Source: Chloroflexota bacterium
Lineage (GTDB): Bacteria; Chloroflexota; Anaerolineae; Anaerolineales; Anaerolineaceae
Assembly (NCBI GenBank): GCA_023381565.1
Contig: JAMCRR010000082.1
Location: 1 to 41,151, forward strand
DNA length: 41,151 bases
Direction: 5' to 3'
Positions 39,112 through 41,151 of the stretch are shown here, piece by piece. The translations under genes and the position numbers were made by a program. Within the stretch, counting starts at the first letter, position 1, and every line of letters begins with the position of its first letter. Under the pieces are notes generated by a model, which searched no databases, was not told the DNA's origin, and saw nothing but the letters and a program-made list of their open reading frames with translations.

Positions 39112-41151
39112 AACAGAATGCACGGCGAGCCGCAGACGAAACCGTCAAAATCGGCCCGCCAATTGAATTAACGGTAAATGGAAAATCGGTGTCTCTGCCT
39201 GAAATCCCCGGCGAGATGCTTTCAGATCTGCTGCGCTACCGCTTGGGGCTGACCGGCACCAAGATCGGATGCAACGAAGACGAATGCGGCTCCTGTACGG
39301 TGCTGATCGATGGCGAGCCGATGCTTTCCTGCACTTACCCGGCAGCCAAGGCGCAGGGCAAGCAGGTGCTGACAGTCGAGGGGTTGGGATCAGTGGACAG
39401 TGGACAGTTAACCGCGGACAGTGAGCAGTTGTCCATAAACTACCCACCACCCACTGCCCACCGCAAACTGGAATATACGCCCGAGCTCCATCCGCTGCAG
39501 GATGCGTTTATTAAATACGGCGCGGTGCAGTGCGGCTTCTGCATCCCCGGGCAGTTGATGACCGCTTATGCCCTGCTCTGCCGCAACCCGAACCCCAGCG
39601 ATGCGGACATCAAAGACGCGCTCAAGGATACCCTCTGCCGCTGCGCCGGCTACCCCAGCATCATCGGCGCCGTCCAGGCGGCTGCCGAGGCCATGCGCAC
39701 CGGCCAGGCCGTGCGCTCGCCCGAGATCCCCCCCTCCAGCCGCCCGCCGAAGGCCGTCGGCACGCTCGTCCCGCGCCTGGATGGCGTGGCGAAGGTCACC
39801 GGGAAGGCGATTTATTCAGACGATATCCAGTTCGAGGGCATGCTGCAAGCCCGCGTCAAGCGCGCCATGGTGCCCTCGGCCATCGTGCTCAAGATCGACA
39901 CGTCAAAAGCGAAAGCCCTCCCCGGCGTGAAGGCCGTCCTGACCGCTGCCGATATCCCCGGCGAGCACAACCACGGGTTAGTGATCTTCGATTGGCCGGT
40001 GATGGTCGGCGTGGGCGAGAAAGTCCGCACGGTGGGCGACGCTGTGGCCATCGTGGCCGCCGAAACGCGCGAGATCGCCACCCAGGCGCTGGACCTGATC
40101 GAGGTGGAATTCCAGCCCCTGCCGGTGATCAGCGATCCCGTCCAGGCGCACCAGCCAGATGCCCCCGCCATTCACCCCAACGGCAACCTGCTCGATCACA
40201 TCAAAGTGCGCAAGGGCGATATGCAGCAGGGCTTCGCCGAGGCCGAGGTCGTCCTGGAGCACACCTTCCGCACCCCGGCGCACGACCACGCCTTCATCGA
40301 GCCGGAGTGCAGCATCGCTCGCCTGAACGAGGAAGGCCGCATGGAGATCTACGCCGGCTCGCAGATCCCCTATTCCGACCGCAGCCAGGTAGCGCGGGCG
40401 CTGGGCGTGCCCGAGACGCAGGTGCGCGTGCTGGGGCAGCTCATCGGCGGGGGCTTCGGCGGCAAAGAAGACATCGCCGGGCAGATCCACGCCGCCCTGC
40501 TGGCCCAGGCCACCGGCCGGCCGGTAAAGCTGCTCTACGACCGCCAGGAGAGCCTCATCGCCCACCCCAAGCGGCACGCCACCCAGATCCGCGTCAAAGT
40601 GGGCGCCAGGCGCGATGGCCGCCTGACCGCCGTCGAATCGGAGCTCTACGGCGATACCGGCGCCTACGCCTCCCTGGGCGAGCACGTCCTGACCCGCGCC
40701 ACCACTCATTCCGCCGGGCCGTATATCGTGCCCAACGTGCGCGCCGACTGCTACGCCATGTATACGAACAATCCCCCGGCCGGGGCTTTCCGCGGCTTCG
40801 GGGTGGTCCAATCCGCCTTTGCGGTGGAGAGCATCATGGACATGCTGGCCGAGAAGCTGGGCATGGACCCCGTGGAGCTGCGCCGCATCAACGCTTTGCG
40901 CGAGGGCAGCCTCACCAATACCGGGCAGCTATTGAAGAACAGCGTCGGCCTGCTCGAGTGCATCGACAAAGTCGACGCCGAGATGCGCCGCCTCGCCGGG
41001 CCGGAGCCTTTTGCCGCCCGGGCTGACCCCCAGGCGCCTTACCTGCGCCGGGCCTGGGGCTTTTCGGTGGGCTACAAGAACACCGGCCTGGGCGGCGGGG
41101 CCGATGATTCGGCCGGCGCCGAGGTCGAGCTGTATTCCGCCCGCGGTTTCG
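39108..41151 (+). CDS. Xanthine dehydrogenase-type 2Fe-2S/molybdopterin fusion protein, 3' end beyond window
   Basis: One frame runs open for 681 codons to the window edge, joining the small iron-sulfur subunit and the large molybdenum subunit that are usually separate genes. The first part has the 2Fe-2S ligands C55, C60, C63 and C75 (CNEDECGSCTVL), then C142, C145, C177 and C179 (CGFCIPGQL; CRCAGYPS). After about residue 210 the Mo-cofactor domains begin (VPRLDGVAKVTGKAIYSDDI); LIGGGFGGKED and AFRGFGVVQSAFAVE bind the cofactor. The CO dehydrogenase Cys loop is absent, so it is a xanthine- or aldehyde-oxidoreductase type. Residues about 94-126 come from an inserted repeat. Its ATG overlaps the FAD-subunit stop. 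With the nucleoside transporter upstream, purine base oxidation is the likely role (inference). Confidence 0.9.
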   Translation, partial: MKQNARRAADETVKIGPPIELTVNGKSVSLPEIPGEMLSDLLRYRLGLTGTKIGCNEDECGSCTVLIDGEPMLSCTYPAAKAQGKQVLTVEGLGSVDSGQLTADSEQLSINYPPPTAHRKLEYTPELHPLQDAFIKYGAVQCGFCIPGQLMTAYALLCRNPNPSDADIKDALKDTLCRCAGYPSIIGAVQAAAEAMRTGQAVRSPEIPPSSRPPKAVGTLVPRLDGVAKVTGKAIYSDDIQFEGMLQARVKRAMVPSAIVLKIDTSKAKALPGVKAVLTAADIPGEHNHGLVIFDWPVMVGVGEKVRTVGDAVAIVAAETREIATQALDLIEVEFQPLPVISDPVQAHQPDAPAIHPNGNLLDHIKVRKGDMQQGFAEAEVVLEHTFRTPAHDHAFIEPECSIARLNEEGRMEIYAGSQIPYSDRSQVARALGVPETQVRVLGQLIGGGFGGKEDIAGQIHAALLAQATGRPVKLLYDRQESLIAHPKRHATQIRVKVGARRDGRLTAVESELYGDTGAYASLGEHVLTRATTHSAGPYIVPNVRADCYAMYTNNPPAGAFRGFGVVQSAFAVESIMDMLAEKLGMDPVELRRINALREGSLTNTGQLLKNSVGLLECIDKVDAEMRRLAGPEPFAARADPQAPYLRRAWGFSVGYKNTGLGGGADDSAGAEVELYSARGF
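39387..39485. repeat. In-frame repeat insert in the 2Fe-2S domain
   Basis: The insert begins GTGGACAGTGGACAGTTAACC and has an opposing CCACCCACTGCCCACCG arm. It adds about 33 codons between VEGL and LHPLQDAF, positions that are adjacent in normal family members. No stop codon is created. Confidence 0.8.

Noticed and set aside
39108-41151. Aerobic carbon monoxide dehydrogenase
   Set aside because: The active-site loop with cysteine typical of form I CO dehydrogenase is not seen; the corresponding stretch reads as in xanthine/aldehyde oxidoreductases (AFRGFG).

Overview
The window looks like a piece of chromosome from an uncultured member of the Chloroflexota, probably class Anaerolineae. This is inferred from gene content, not from a marker gene. 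The DNA is visibly GC-rich. It carries a luciferase-like F420-type oxidoreductase, an F420/NADP-reductase-like protein, lipoproteins with long Pro/Thr linkers, a purine-type BMP transporter and many dispersed palindromic repeats at gene ends. No rRNA, tRNA, CRISPR array, transposase or phage gene was recognised. Housekeeping and metabolic genes alternate with small regulator-plus-target units, each with a readable promoter.

Layout. 0.2-5.4 kb: rsgA and an RNHCP-domain gene overlapping by 4 bp, a VOC-fold protein with a good promoter, a broken AhpD/CMD-family gene, a quinone oxidoreductase-like enzyme and an F420-type monooxygenase. 5.6-8.3 kb (minus): a GntR/LacI hybrid regulator with a perfect 10-bp inverted repeat over its promoter, followed by a secreted nucleoside-hydrolase-like lipoprotein. 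8.4-11.3 kb: a DinB-fold protein, a DUF4143 ATPase lacking its ATPase half, a membrane protein, and an XRE regulator/membrane protein pair with two 20-bp operator-like repeats. 11.5-13.3 kb: a B12-binding radical SAM enzyme overlapped by a small antisense gene. 13.4-16.1 kb: an HxlR regulator divergent from three redox/VOC genes, resembling CatR-CatDE-type quinone response modules; both promoters share one palindromic -35 box. 16.4-22.0 kb: an MFS carrier, an XRE regulator, a strong consensus promoter leading into a winged-helix/zinc-ribbon/HNH-like/DnaA-domain-I chimera, a conserved unknown gene, and hisD.

22.3-26.9 kb: an ECF sigma factor, an anti-sigma factor whose membrane half resembles an ABC-2 permease, two ABC-2-type membrane proteins and their ATPase. 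This operon is interrupted by a four-helix-bundle gene lying between inverted repeats. 27.0-30.3 kb: an HD-GYP sensor overlapping a cell-surface DNRLRE protein. 30.3-30.75 kb: a five-unit array of palindromic repeats. 30.9-32.9 kb: a MetE-like methyltransferase and an HD-domain hydrolase. 33.0-41.15 kb: a BMP-family nucleoside ABC transporter (two permeases, lipoprotein, double ATPase), then a xanthine-dehydrogenase-type operon (FAD subunit, then a 2Fe-2S/molybdopterin fusion running off the window). Together these suggest uptake of purine nucleosides and oxidation of their bases; the nucleoside-hydrolase-like lipoprotein would fit the same theme.

The most unusual signals are: (i) two different palindromic repeats inserted in frame into the two neighbouring dehydrogenase genes; (ii) a GTTTACC repeat family that supplies stop codons to genes and flanks the four-helix-bundle gene; (iii) the HNH/DnaA-domain-I chimera; (iv) the sigma/anti-sigma-permease/ABC operon; (v) the AhpD-like gene whose in-frame TGA falls exactly on the second cysteine of its CxxC motif; (vi) a structured leader before the dehydrogenase operon; and (vii) several promoters whose predicted transcription start coincides with the start codon.
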